64,000 bases of DNA from Acidimicrobiia bacterium (GCA_022821985.1 JAJECP010000027.1:1-64000), one strand, 5' to 3'. Numbered from the stretch's first letter, positions 1 through 8,855 are shown. Notes: generated by a model from the sequence alone, not told the origin. Translations and numbers: made by a program.

Positions 1-3000
1 TGTAGCCGCTGCCAGCGCCGATAGTGGCCGTCACCGACCCGTCAGCCTCATCAACCGAATCGCCCACCGTCGACACCAACAGCGTCCCCGTCCCCGACGT
101 CCCGACCGTCACCTGACGCGAACCCGCCGCAACACCGAAATTGCCCCGCCCGGAGATGTTCACCGTCACGTCCAGAGCCGCCGACGGCGCCGGGCTGGCC
201 GTGACGGTGAACACCGCGTCGCCTCCCTCGACAATGCCAGCGCCCCCAGCGATGCTGACCTCAGGGCGGGGCCGCACCGCCGTCGGTGTCGGAATGCCGT
301 TCATCGTCAGGGTGAACGGCCTCGCCGTCGACGCGTGAACGGTCGTCGCCTCGATCGTGTAACCGCCAGCCGCCAGCCGACGACTGATCCGCGAGTCATA
401 CCCATCGCCGCCGTCATCGTCGAACGCCAGCACAGCACCCGACTTCTGACCCGAACCGGCGCGCAGATACAGATACGAGTCCGCCCACGACTCCAGATCG
501 ATCGTCACCAGGCCCGAGCCGTCCGACCAGAACGAATAGAACCGCGCATAGCGGCCGCTGCGAACCGACGAACCGCAGTCCGCAGCCCACACCCCGCTCA
601 CGGGGCCGTCGCCCGACAACGCCACCACACACGGATCGCCCGCCGACACCGCAACATCGTCGGCCACCGCGACTGCGGCCGTGCCGGCGGTCGCCGAGAC
701 GGTGTAGCCGCCCACGGCGCGCAGCGTCGCGGTGACCCACCCGTCCGGCTCGTAGATCCCGTCTGTCGCTGTGGCGACCCTCAGCGTCGCAGTGCCCGAT
801 GCGGGCACCGTGACCGTCCGCAACTCCCGCGACACGCCGGGATCGTCCATCTGGGCGACCGCCACAGTCACGTCCATCGCTGCTGCCGGCGCCGGGTCGG
901 CGGTCACGGTGAAGGTTGCGTCGCCGCCTTCGTCGATGTCGGTACCGGCGGCTATCGATACCTGCGGCCACGGCCCGAACGTGGGCGACCGGGCGAGGCT
1001 CGGTGTCGGGTCCGACGAGCTGTGGCCGAAGAACCGCAGCGACCACGACTCGAGCGTGTTGGTGTTGGCGTTCGGTTTGCTGTCGGCCAGCCGCAAAGTC
1101 CAGACGCCGTCGGGATCCTCGCCCAGATGCACCGACGTGCCGAAACGGAAACTGCCCGAGATGCCGCACTCCTGAGCCTGCTTGCAGTCATATGGCGCAT
1201 CGGCCGGGTCGGTGACGTCGCCGACCGGCACCGACAGCGTCGACACCGCCCCCGACGGCGACACCAGCTCCACCTCCAGATCACGGAACCACGGCGCGTC
1301 CAGCACCAGATGCGCCTCGACGTACTCCACGAAATCGATCTCGACGTCGACAGTCGCCTCGGCCGTCACCGCGCCGCCGCCGTCCGGCACAACAAGCGCA
1401 GACGACAGCGCCGGCGCCTGCACCTGCTCGCTGCGATACTCCGGCAGGTACCGCCAGTTCTGCGCCAACTCCACCGCGGCGCCCGCGTCGACGATCCCGA
1501 AGCCGTAGCTGTGGTGGTAGCGGTAGCTCTGCCCGGGCGACCCGTACACCGCGGCGCCGTGCTGCCAGCCCGCGTCGCCGGGGTCGTTGTGCTGCGCGGA
1601 TGCGGCCAATATCAGTTTCACGTCGCGCCACGACAGGCTGGCGTCGATGCTTCGCACCAGCGCGGCCACGCCCGACACCAGAGCCGTCGCCGGACTCGCC
1701 GGAGTGCCGTTGGAGATCAGATAGCGGTCGCCCAAGGCGACCTTCACGATGCCGCCGACCGGCGCGCACACCCACAGATTCGGCCCCTCGATGCTCGTGT
1801 TGAACCGAGCGTCCCGCCGGCCCCAACGATCGGTGGCGCACGCCGCGACGACCGCGGGATGGCTGCGGTCCTCAGTCAGCGTCGACCAGAACACCATCCC
1901 AGCACCGGGATCCGTCTTGCCGCCCGATATCACATTCAGCGAACCGCTCCCCCCGAAGCCGAACTCGGCCATCACGTCGTAGGTCTCATAGTCAGAATGC
2001 CAAGGGTCAGTGTGCGGCTTGTCCTTGTGGGGACGGGTGCGGTTGGCGGTGCCGTAGCTGCGGTTCACCACCGCGGCCTCCAGCAGCGAGTCCCACACCG
2101 GCGCCCACCAGCGCTCCGACGCGACGGCCTCAGGCGCCGAGGCGCCGTCCAGACCGCTGACTTGCAAGGTGAACGTCCCTGAACTGCGCTGCTGCTCGAA
2201 CGTCGTCGCCTCGACCGTGTACACCCCCGCAGGCAACGTACGGCTGACCCGCGCGTCATATCCGAAGCCGCTGTCGTCGTCTCTGGCTATCGACGCCCCC
2301 CCCTGCGCGTGACCGCTGCGCACATACAGATACGAGTCAACGCTCGAGCGCAAGTCGATCGTCACCTTCGACGGAGCATCCAACGCAAACGTATAGAACC
2401 TCGCAGGCGCCGGCGACTTCGCCCGCGACCGGCAATCCGGGCCCCACGAACCCGCCACCGAGCCGTCCGCGGTGACCACCTCGGCGCACTCGGCCTCGGG
2501 AAGCGCGAAACTCCTCCGGATCTCGGAAGAGGTGATGCCTCTCCAAGTCAGCGCAGCGCGCGGCGCGACGCCCCGGAAGCCGACAGCGTTGTCGCGTGCA
2601 GCGATGATGCTCGCCATCTCGGAGCCATGCTGCGAGTAGGCGGCCACCACCTTCGCCTCGGTCAGCCCCGGCGAGTCAGCCGGATCCATGTTGTCGCGCA
2701 GGTCCTCATGCCGATAATCGACCGGATAATCGACCACCAGCACCGTCACGCCCTCGCCCAGCGTCGCCTCCCACGCCGGCCCGACATTGATGTCGAACAC
2801 ATCGGCCCTGCTGTCGCTCAGATACCACTGACAGCCCGACAAGAGATCCGGCCACTTCGCAGGCACGCTCGTGCATGACGACACGGCATTGGCGTGGTGG
2901 TGATCGAGACGCCACTCGTCCTGCCCGGTCAGCTCGAACCCCACTCCGCCCGGCCCGACACCCGGGGCGTCATCGGCCCGCTGCGGCGAACCGCCCAAGA

Positions 3001-3073
3001 TCACCGCCGCCGCCGCACAGCACACCAGCAATACGAAGCCGCCGATCCATCCTGTGCGATCCATCGCCGTCAT
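1..3073 (-). CDS. Secreted S8 (kexin/subtilisin-like) serine protease with PPC, P and Calx-beta domains (3' end outside window)
   Basis: The frame opens at ATG 3073 (second ATG at 3064, used for numbering) and runs off the left edge, so about 1020 residues are visible. An N-terminal hydrophobic segment (residues about 6-25) suggests export. The catalytic residues read as Asp112 (VLVVDYPVDYRHEDL), His146 (SQHGSEMASIIAA), oxyanion Asn334 (VVNRSYG) and Ser457 (TPASPATALVSGVAALV). A pre-peptidase C-terminal-like beta domain (about 190-305) sits between His and Asn, inside the catalytic domain. A proprotein-convertase P domain follows (about 505-650), then a Calx-beta domain (about 655-770), a second PPC-like domain (about 785-880) and another Calx-beta domain cut by the edge. 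The Gly-Thr that normally precedes the catalytic Ser is Pro-Ala here. By family this is an extracellular or cell-surface protease; the substrate is unknown. No partner gene is visible next to it. Confidence 0.85.
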   Translation of the reverse strand, partial: MTAMDRTGWIGGFVLLVCCAAAAVILGGSPQRADDAPGVGPGGVGFELTGQDEWRLDHHHANAVSSCTSVPAKWPDLLSGCQWYLSDSRADVFDINVGPAWEATLGEGVTVLVVDYPVDYRHEDLRDNMDPADSPGLTEAKVVAAYSQHGSEMASIIAARDNAVGFRGVAPRAALTWRGITSSEIRRSFALPEAECAEVVTADGSVAGSWGPDCRSRAKSPAPARFYTFALDAPSKVTIDLRSSVDSYLYVRSGHAQGGASIARDDDSGFGYDARVSRTLPAGVYTVEATTFEQQRSSGTFTLQVSGLDGASAPEAVASERWWAPVWDSLLEAAVVNRSYGTANRTRPHKDKPHTDPWHSDYETYDVMAEFGFGGSGSLNVISGGKTDPGAGMVFWSTLTEDRSHPAVVAACATDRWGRRDARFNTSIEGPNLWVCAPVGGIVKVALGDRYLISNGTPASPATALVSGVAALVRSIDASLSWRDVKLILAASAQHNDPGDAGWQHGAAVYGSPGQSYRYHHSYGFGIVDAGAAVELAQNWRYLPEYRSEQVQAPALSSALVVPDGGGAVTAEATVDVEIDFVEYVEAHLVLDAPWFRDLEVELVSPSGAVSTLSVPVGDVTDPADAPYDCKQAQECGISGSFRFGTSVHLGEDPDGVWTLRLADSKPNANTNTLESWSLRFFGHSSSDPTPSLARSPTFGPWPQVSIAAGTDIDEGGDATFTVTADPAPAAAMDVTVAVAQMDDPGVSRELRTVTVPASGTATLRVATATDGIYEPDGWVTATLRAVGGYTVSATAGTAAVAVADDVAVSAGDPCVVALSGDGPVSGVWAADCGSSVRSGRYARFYSFWSDGSGLVTIDLESWADSYLYLRAGSGQKSGAVLAFDDDGGDGYDSRISRRLAAGGYTIEATTVHASTARPFTLTMNGIPTPTAVRPRPEVSIAGGAGIVEGGDAVFTVTASPAPSAALDVTVNISGRGNFGVAAGSRQVTVGTSGTGTLLVSTVGDSVDEADGSVTATIGAGSGY

Positions 3074-3371
3074 TTGAGCACACCCGGCCCGGCGTCGAAG
3101 GCAGCCGCCGATGGAACTGTCAGACGCTCGGCAGTCTTGTGCATCCGGCCGTGGCGGCGTTCATCGGACATGGGCGGAAAGCGGGATGCCCATTGCCTCG
3201 GCGGCGGCGTTCATTCGCAGGTCGTAGCTGGCAAGCGAGATTGCAATGATGATGTTGCGGGCGAAAAAGATGGAAAACTCACCGCGCTGTAGGGGAAAAA
3301 CCAGGCAAACTCCCCACTGCATGGTGAATTCTCCTCAATAATTCGCCGCCGAAGGTAGTCTGGGGACGGTA
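3074..3371. other. Intergenic, AT-richer block with short repeats
   Basis: This gap lies between the protease start and an ATPase fragment and holds no intact gene, only the PIN-like tail at 3161-3268. From 3259 to 3340 the composition becomes A-rich. A 12-bp motif of form GGNNAANTCNCC occurs three times, at 3272-3283, 3304-3315 and 3323-3334. The last copy is nearly palindromic (GGTGAATTCTCC). It may be the remains of the control region of the ATPase that lay downstream. Confidence 0.4.
3161..3268 (-). pseudogene. C-terminal remnant of a PIN-domain (VapC-like) toxin
   Basis: On the minus strand an open stretch encodes NIIIAISLASYDLRMNAAAE followed by AMGIPLSAHVR and a TGA stop at 3161-3163. 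This resembles the last helix-strand of PIN-domain ribonucleases (an Asp plus an AAEAMGIP-type ending). The N-terminal three quarters of such a gene, including the first acidic residues, is not present upstream, and no antitoxin gene adjoins. I read it as a decayed toxin fragment. The assignment rests on about 30 residues, so it is tentative. Confidence 0.4.
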
Positions 3372-3918
3372 TGAAGCACGGAGAGGTGCAGCAGCGATCG
3401 AAGCACTGATCGCCGGCGGTGCCGATCCTCGTCTCGTCGTCTACATGTCGGTCGACGGCTGGCTGGCAGATGATCTGGGGCGACTGGCGGACGCCGCCAC
3501 CATGCTGCAGCCGCTTGGGCACCGCTGGTGGTTCATCGACGAGATCACATCGGTCTCCGACGGGTGGCCGCATCGGATCAAGTGGCTGCGCGACAACGAC
3601 AGCCGCTTCGGCGACGACACCGTGGTGCTCACCGGGTCGTCCGCCACCGACCTCGGCACCGCCGCCGGCACGCTGCTGGGACGACGGGGAGACGCGGCAA
3701 GCCCCGACCGGGTGCTGCTGCCGATGGGCTTCCGGACATTCGCCGGCCTGCGGGCCCAGAGCCGAGACGAGAGCCGCCCCCGATGGAAACGGGCCACCCG
3801 CACCCTGGCAGACTCGCCGTGGCGGGGCATCGTCGCCACCCGCTCGGTGCTCGACCTCGAAGATCCCGATCTGCTGGCAGTGCCCGCCGCCCAGCTCGCC
3901 TGGCTCACCGACACCTGA
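3372..3918 (+). pseudogene. Truncated ATP-binding protein (AAA_14-type ATPase fragment)
   Basis: The readable frame encodes ...EALIAGGADPRLVVYMSVDGW, then WWFIDEIT (a Walker-B-like hhhhDE), IKWLRDND, DDTVVLTGSSATDL (sensor-like) and RVLLPMGFRTF, ending at TGA 3916-3918. These elements occur in this order in the middle of AAA-family ATPases related to the DUF4143 ATPases found twice elsewhere in this window. The Walker A segment that should precede this stretch is missing, and the entire C-terminal domain is missing. The longest clean ATG frame is 3445-3918 (157 residues), but the homologous sequence continues upstream of that ATG. It is probably a non-functional remnant. Confidence 0.6.
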
Positions 3919-4015
3919 GGTCGAGCTCGGCTCGTACGCCTACACCACCCCCGCCGACCACGAGAACGCCCGCTTCGAGACCCACTGACCGCGCCGGCCG
4001 TGCGCCCGGCGTGAC

Positions 4016-5599
4016 TCAGTTCGGCAGGTATCTGGCGAGTTCGGCGAGGTCGGGCGGGCCGCCCAAGTCATTCCCGCGCCAGGCGATGATGCCGTCGGGC
4101 CGCACGAGGACGCAGGCGTCGGCTTGATAGGGGCCCGCAGAGATGCCGGCGGGAAGCTGGCGCACCTCGACCGGTGCTCCGCCAGGCCCGAGGTCGGCGA
4201 TGGCGGCTTCCCATGCGGTGCGGGAGCATTCTGGCCCGAGCAGCAGCACGTAGGAGCGTCCGTACCAGTCGAGGACCGACTCGGTCCGGTCGGCATCGAT
4301 CCACACGTGGGGGGCGCGGCGCCCTGATCGGACCACTGGGACAAAGCCGTCACTCCGGGCCTCGCCAGGCGGTGCGGGCTCGGCGTTGGGCGCGATGAGG
4401 TCCGATGTCATCTCGAAGCCGAGCAGGAGGTGGTCGTAGTCGGCGTACTGGTGTGTGCGCTCGATGTGGTCGGCGATGTCCTCGCCTCGCATGTGGCCGC
4501 CCATCATCGCGGCCATGTACTCCGTAGTGCGGACCCCGAAGTCGATCCGCTCGACCGCGATGGGCCGATGCTCGGCCTCATAGGTGGCCAGGATCGACTC
4601 GGGGGCCAGGCCACGCACCACGTAGGCCAGCTTCCAAGCCAGGTTGCGGATGCCCGCGAACCCGGTGTTGTTGCCCATGCCGCCGGTGGGAACCGAGACG
4701 TGCGCGGCGTCTCCGGCGAGGAAGATGCGCCCCGCCGAAAACCGGGTCACGCATCCCGGGGTCGGCTGCCACATGCGCATGCTCAGGATCGAGAACTCGA
4801 CATCGTCATCGGTGCCGAGCGCCACGCGGATGCGCCGGCTGACCGCGTCCTCGGAGATCAGGTTCTCGTCGCCGCCGACGACTTGGCAGCGCCACCGCCG
4901 ACGCCCGTCGAGCGGCTGGAAGATGACGACGCCGTCGGGAGTGGTGGTGTACAGCAGCGATCCCTTGCGCTCCCCGACGTAGGCGTCGAGGTCGGCGTGG
5001 AAGATCACGTCCTGGGAGAACACCGGCCGCGGCTCGGCTTCGAGACAGGTCCCGATCACCTCACGCGTGCCGCTGCCCGGCCCGTCGGCACCGATGGTGT
5101 ACAGGGCTGTCACCGGCCGGCGCTCATCGGTGTTGGCATCGCGCAGGGTCAGATGGGTGGCGTCGTCGGATTGGGCGACGTCGATGGCCTCGGTGTCGAA
5201 GCGGACCTCGATCATGGGATCCGCGGCGACTCGGGACATCAGCGCCATCTCCACTTCGTCCTGCGCGGTCATCACGGGCACACACGGGCTGTTCGGTCCC
5301 GTAACGCTGAGGAAGGTGGGACTCGGGATGTCGGCGTACGGCTCGGCGGCGAGGCTGTCGGACCACCGGTTGCAGGCGGTCCAGTCCGGCCCGAGCCCCG
5401 TGGCCTCCACCGCCTTGTCGATTCCGAACTCGCGGAACAGCTCCATGGTGTTGGTGTCGACGAAACGCGACCGGGGATGAGTGTTGAGCTCGCTTCGCCG
5501 CTCGACCAGCAGCGACGGCACGCCGTGGCGCGACAGCAGCAGCGCCCCGGTGAGCCCGATCGGCCCGCAGCCGATGATGCAGACAGGAACCTCCATCAA
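4016..5599 (-). CDS. FAD-dependent aromatic-ring monooxygenase (PheA/TfdB/MhpA-like)
   Basis: A 527-residue flavoprotein hydroxylase. The N terminus has the dinucleotide-binding GCGPIGLTGALLLSRHG with the VERR strand end. The second FAD motif is GRIFLAGDAAHVSVPTGGMG near residues 290-310, followed by NTGFAGIRNLAWKLAYV. The C-terminal thioredoxin-like domain seen in phenol 2-monooxygenase relatives is present from about residue 400. By family it adds one oxygen atom to a phenolic or polyketide-like ring using NAD(P)H and O2; the substrate cannot be told. It is a single gene with ATGATG at the start (5599 or 5596). The neighbours on either side are not obviously related in function. Confidence 0.85.
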   Translation of the reverse strand: MMEVPVCIIGCGPIGLTGALLLSRHGVPSLLVERRSELNTHPRSRFVDTNTMELFREFGIDKAVEATGLGPDWTACNRWSDSLAAEPYADIPSPTFLSVTGPNSPCVPVMTAQDEVEMALMSRVAADPMIEVRFDTEAIDVAQSDDATHLTLRDANTDERRPVTALYTIGADGPGSGTREVIGTCLEAEPRPVFSQDVIFHADLDAYVGERKGSLLYTTTPDGVVIFQPLDGRRRWRCQVVGGDENLISEDAVSRRIRVALGTDDDVEFSILSMRMWQPTPGCVTRFSAGRIFLAGDAAHVSVPTGGMGNNTGFAGIRNLAWKLAYVVRGLAPESILATYEAEHRPIAVERIDFGVRTTEYMAAMMGGHMRGEDIADHIERTHQYADYDHLLLGFEMTSDLIAPNAEPAPPGEARSDGFVPVVRSGRRAPHVWIDADRTESVLDWYGRSYVLLLGPECSRTAWEAAIADLGPGGAPVEVRQLPAGISAGPYQADACVLVRPDGIIAWRGNDLGGPPDLAELARYLPN

Positions 5600-5760
5600 C
5601 GCCCTCCCTCACCCCGGCGCCTCATTGCACTGCCGAACCTATCGACACAACCGCCTACTCACAGCAGGCGACAGGGTCGCGGCCGTCGCGTGCACGAAAT
5701 CGCATACAGAACAGCGCAGTGTTGTCCTGACGTTCGCAGCTACTGCTGTCGCAAGACTGC

Positions 5761-5811
5761 ATTTAGTGTCAAATATCTATTTGTAGTGTGTCAGGCACGG
5801 ATTTAGTGGCT
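5761..5811. promoter_or_regulatory. AT-rich region with three ATTT(GT)AGTG repeats upstream of the AAA ATPase
   Basis: ATTTAGTG occurs at 5761 and again exactly 40 bp later at 5801. A variant, ATTTGTAGTG, lies between them at 5779. The block is conspicuously AT-rich for this DNA and ends about 35 bp before the GTG start at 5846. It is a candidate promoter or operator region; the binding protein is unknown. Confidence 0.35.
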
Positions 5812-5845
5812 ACGTTCGAGGCCATATGCGTACTAGAGTGTCGTT

Positions 5846-7192
5846 GTGTCGAACCTGCTCAGCGACGCCTACGATGACGACCTGGCAGCTCTCAGCCCGT
5901 TCACACCGTCCTTCGGAGTCCCGCCGAACCTGCTCGTCGGACGCGACGCCCCCAAGCGCGAGATGCTCAGCGGTCTGCACAACGGGCCGATGGACAAGCG
6001 ATTCGTGAGCGTGCTGCTCGGAGCGCGCGGCTCGGGCAAGACAGTCATGCTCGACGAATGCGAAGACGCAGCCGCAGCATCCGGATGGCTCGTGATCTCA
6101 GTGAACGCGACCACCGAGGGCCTCTTGGATCGCATCAAGAGCGAAGCGTCCCTCGCCCACAACGCGCACCCCACACTGCCCGACGCGCCGACGAGACAGA
6201 CACGCAGCAACCGGCGAGGCCTCCGCCTCGGGCCGGCATGGTTCGAGAACGAAACCCAGCACATCCTGAGCGCTGACTGGTCATTGCGGCGCTGGCTCAC
6301 AACTCTCGGGCAGCACGCCTTGGCGAACCGGACAGCCGTCTTGGTGACGGTGGACGAACTGCACGCCGCGGACCGCGAGGAAATGCGCAGCCTCTGCGCC
6401 GACATCCAGCACATCACCCAACGCAAGCAGCTGCCGGTCGCAGTCCTGGCCGCCGGCCTGGGCGAGCTGCAAGAGATCCTCGCACGCGACAAGAAGCTCA
6501 GCTTCTTTCTGCGCTCCCACCAGGTGCACTTGCCGCCCATCTCAGCAGCCCAGGCACGCGGCTTCTACCAGACGATGTATGCCGATGCAGACGCCGGCAT
6601 CGACACAGAAGCGCTCGACTACATGGCAGCGCACACCGGGCCGCTGCCGATCCGCATGCAGAGCATCGGCGACGCTGCATGGGAAAGCGCCAGCAGCGGA
6701 AGACGCCCGGTCACGCTGGACATAGCCAAGTTTGCCGTCGCCCAGACCGACACGTTCATGGACACCCATGTCTTCACACAGGTCTGGCACGACCACAGCC
6801 GCGAAGAACACCTCTGCCTCGCCGTGCTCGCCGACCGCAACGGGACAGCAACGTTCGACGAGATCGCGGCCGGCAGCGGCCTGCCAAAGCACCGAGCACG
6901 CATCGCCACCGACCTGCTCGCCATGAACGAATGCATCACACAGGACCCACGCGGCGTCATCACCTTCGGACCGGCCATGAGCATCCGCGTCGCCCAATGG
7001 GGCCGTCAGCGAATCCCGACAGCCGAACAGATCACCGGAGCGGCTATGGCCAGCGAGGCCCCGGTGTCTTCGGGAACATCGCGAAGCGCCGGCGGGGACA
7101 AGCCGCGCTGCGGACACATGATGGTCCGCGCCGGGGTGCGCTGCGTGCTCGCCGCCGGGCACAGCGGACCGCATCGCTCACGGCTGCGCTGA
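5846..7192 (+). CDS. AAA+ ATPase, ORC1/CDC6-like fold, with C-terminal Cys/His tail
   Basis: A 448-residue P-loop ATPase starting at GTG 5846. It has Walker A GARGSGKT (about 54-61) and Walker B TAVLVTVDELH (about 160-170), followed by a helical lid and a winged-helix-like C-terminal part (HLCLAVLADRNGTATFDEIA). The last 30 residues contain CGHMMVRAGVRCVLAAGHSGPHR, a Cys/His-rich tail of the kind seen at the ends of several actinobacterial proteins; metal binding is a guess. Bacterial ORC1-like ATPases are poorly characterised, and some go with mobile or defence loci. There is no obvious partner: the gene stands alone between a monooxygenase and an L,D-transpeptidase-like gene on the other strand. 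Confidence 0.75.
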   Translation: MSNLLSDAYDDDLAALSPFTPSFGVPPNLLVGRDAPKREMLSGLHNGPMDKRFVSVLLGARGSGKTVMLDECEDAAAASGWLVISVNATTEGLLDRIKSEASLAHNAHPTLPDAPTRQTRSNRRGLRLGPAWFENETQHILSADWSLRRWLTTLGQHALANRTAVLVTVDELHAADREEMRSLCADIQHITQRKQLPVAVLAAGLGELQEILARDKKLSFFLRSHQVHLPPISAAQARGFYQTMYADADAGIDTEALDYMAAHTGPLPIRMQSIGDAAWESASSGRRPVTLDIAKFAVAQTDTFMDTHVFTQVWHDHSREEHLCLAVLADRNGTATFDEIAAGSGLPKHRARIATDLLAMNECITQDPRGVITFGPAMSIRVAQWGRQRIPTAEQITGAAMASEAPVSSGTSRSAGGDKPRCGHMMVRAGVRCVLAAGHSGPHRSRLR

Positions 7193-7248
7193 CGACCAGG
7201 CCAACCGAGAGCGCCTGTACTGAACGCTGCCGCGGTTCGGCGCTGCGA

Positions 7249-8274
7249 TCAGGCGAGCACCACCACTGGGGTGCCGATCGAGGCCCACTCGTACAGGCGC
7301 TCTGCTTTGTCGTCTCGCTGGCGCACGCATCCGAGCGAACCGAACTCGCCGAGTTCGGCCTCGGACTGCACAGGCCTGTCCTTCCAGCCGCGGGGGATGG
7401 AGTGGAAACCGATCAAGTCGCCCTCTTCGTCGATGGTGAACCGCACCATGTGCTCCATGGTGACCAGCCAGTTGTAGGAGATCGCATCTTCCGATTTCGA
7501 GGTGACTGCGTAGCGGCCGGGCGCCGGCGACTCGGCGTGCCCGCTGACCGGGTAGTTGTCGACCACGCTTCCGTCGGCGCCGACCAGCCATACCCACTGG
7601 CCGCCCCGGTCGTAGATGACATGACGCGACCGCGTGATGCCCACATCGGGAGCCGCGTTGCCGCTGCGCCACAGTGCTCGACCCTGCGGCGTGACCACCG
7701 ACATGACGCCGTCGTCGCCCAGCAGCAGCGATGCACCTGACTCGCTGCGGGTGTCGGTGGTCCACAGCTGTGCCGCCTCGCCGCTTGACCCTGCTTCACC
7801 GAATCCGAGGTGTGCGGTGTCGTACAGCGCGAGCTCGCCGTCGGCGCGCATCACCAGCAGCGGCATTGCCGGACGGTCGGGATCGCGAGGCTCGTAGGGC
7901 CCGGTCGACCACAGCGCGCCGTACAGACCCAAACCGTCGTCTGTGGCACGCAGCACCAGCCGGCCGTCGGGTTCGAGCGTCAGCCGGTACCAGCCGTTCG
8001 GCGACGTGGCCGATTGGCCGACCGAGAAGTACTCGCCGGGTCCGAGCACGATTGCCGCGGGTGCTGCCGGCGACGACTCATCGGGCGGATCGGCGAGAGC
8101 GACACTGGCGGGCTGCCGCGAAGCGTCGAAGTCGTAGTGCCACTGCTGAGACGGCTCGGCACCCAGCGCCATGATCTGGCCCGCGGCTCCCGCTGGGCCA
8201 ATGCCAAGCATGAGCAGCACCCCGGCCAAACCCACAGCGAGGGCAATCCGCGCTTGCCCCCTCGAAACGAGCAC
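7249..8274 (-). CDS. Exported L,D-transpeptidase-like (YkuD) protein with bulb-lectin-like repeats
   Basis: I chose GTG 8274 because it puts a classic signal peptide at the N terminus (basic start, then ALAVGLAGVLLMLGIGPAGAAG). The same frame extends upstream to ATG 8379, but that stretch is basic and unlike a signal. The middle has bulb-type lectin-like repeats (WYRLTLEPDGRLVLR; PLLVMRADGELALYDT; ASLLLGDDGVMSVV). The last 110 residues resemble the YkuD catalytic domain: a His in IGFHSIPRG, then GSLGCVRQRDDKAERLYEW, then GTPVVVL. The usual S/T-H-G-C catalytic motif reads S-L-G-C, so the Cys is kept and the His is lost. By family it would cross-link peptidoglycan; activity here is uncertain. 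It is divergent from the DUF1971 gene. Confidence 0.7.
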   Translation of the reverse strand: MLVSRGQARIALAVGLAGVLLMLGIGPAGAAGQIMALGAEPSQQWHYDFDASRQPASVALADPPDESSPAAPAAIVLGPGEYFSVGQSATSPNGWYRLTLEPDGRLVLRATDDGLGLYGALWSTGPYEPRDPDRPAMPLLVMRADGELALYDTAHLGFGEAGSSGEAAQLWTTDTRSESGASLLLGDDGVMSVVTPQGRALWRSGNAAPDVGITRSRHVIYDRGGQWVWLVGADGSVVDNYPVSGHAESPAPGRYAVTSKSEDAISYNWLVTMEHMVRFTIDEEGDLIGFHSIPRGWKDRPVQSEAELGEFGSLGCVRQRDDKAERLYEWASIGTPVVVLA

Positions 8275-8384
8275 GCATGGCGAGAGTACGGCAGCAACCT
8301 CGACACGGCAAGGTCTGTGGTGCAAATATCTCGGGTGACGCGGCAACCTGTCGACATGTCCGCGCACCGGCCACGACATTCGAC

Positions 8385-8675
8385 ATGACTCACGCAGGCC
8401 TCGACTTGCCTCGTGACGCAGCGCCGGTACGGCGCACGCCGAGCTTCACCGCCGCTTCGATGCCGCCTGCGCTGGGGCGCGCCCACCTCACTTCAGTGTG
8501 GGCCGAACTAGTGGTGGAAGAGGGCTCCGTGCTGTTCGCAGACGAGAACTCGCGCCGCGTCGCGGTGCCGGCCGGCAGCCGCATCGCCATCGTGCCCCAG
8601 GTCTCCCATCACATCGAGCCCGCAGACGACGCGGTCTTCCACGTCCAGTTCTACAAGAGCGAGAGCGGTGCATAG
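8385..8675 (+). CDS. DUF1971 / cupin-like small protein (YeaR/TehB-type)
   Basis: A 96-residue protein from ATG 8385. It has the DUF1971 pattern: an RTPSFTAASMPPAL start, VWAELVVEEGSVLFADEN, then VPAGSRIAIVPQVSHHIEPADDAVFHVQFYK. The His pair and Glu in VSHHIEP would form the barrel's metal or ligand site. Relatives include the E. coli YeaR family (nitrosative-stress induced) and domains linked to tellurite resistance; the function here is not established. The in-frame extension upstream to 8277 has no domain match and overlaps the divergent gene, so I prefer the internal ATG. Confidence 0.7.
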   Translation: MTHAGLDLPRDAAPVRRTPSFTAASMPPALGRAHLTSVWAELVVEEGSVLFADENSRRVAVPAGSRIAIVPQVSHHIEPADDAVFHVQFYKSESGA

Positions 8676-8804
8676 ACCTGAATCGACCCGAGATCGGGAT
8701 TTGGCAAGCCTCACCGAGCCATCGATCTCGACTCTGCGACGGCCAGTGCGCAGCGGGCTTGGTGTTGGCGATGGTTGGCGTAGGGTCGCGGCTGCGGACA
8801 GCGC

Positions 8805-8844
8805 AACGAACGACAACACAGCAAAACGAACGAGAGCACAGCAA
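8805..8844 (+). repeat. Two tandem 20-bp repeats just upstream of the P450 gene
   Basis: Unit 8805-8824 (AACGAACGACAACACAGCAA) is followed directly by 8825-8844, which differs at two positions. The pair ends 11 bp before the P450 start codon and overlaps the likely ribosome-binding region (GGGGGT). It could be an operator or a leader element. Confidence 0.5.
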
Positions 8845-8855
8845 ACGGGGGTGTC

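Noticed and set aside
335-2182. Long + strand open frame (615 codons) opposite the protease
   Set aside because: It is Arg/His-rich and lacks any domain. It is the shadow of the GC-rich minus-strand protease gene.
3259-3340. A third 22-23-bp repeat array before the ATPase fragment
   Set aside because: The A-rich motifs at 3272, 3304 and 3323 are spaced irregularly (32 and 19 bp), so I do not count it as a periodic array.
3916-3918. A second Sec-type readthrough at the end of the ATPase fragment
   Set aside because: The sequence after this TGA is Arg-rich out-of-family residues and has no SECIS-like loop, so it is a true stop in a decayed gene.
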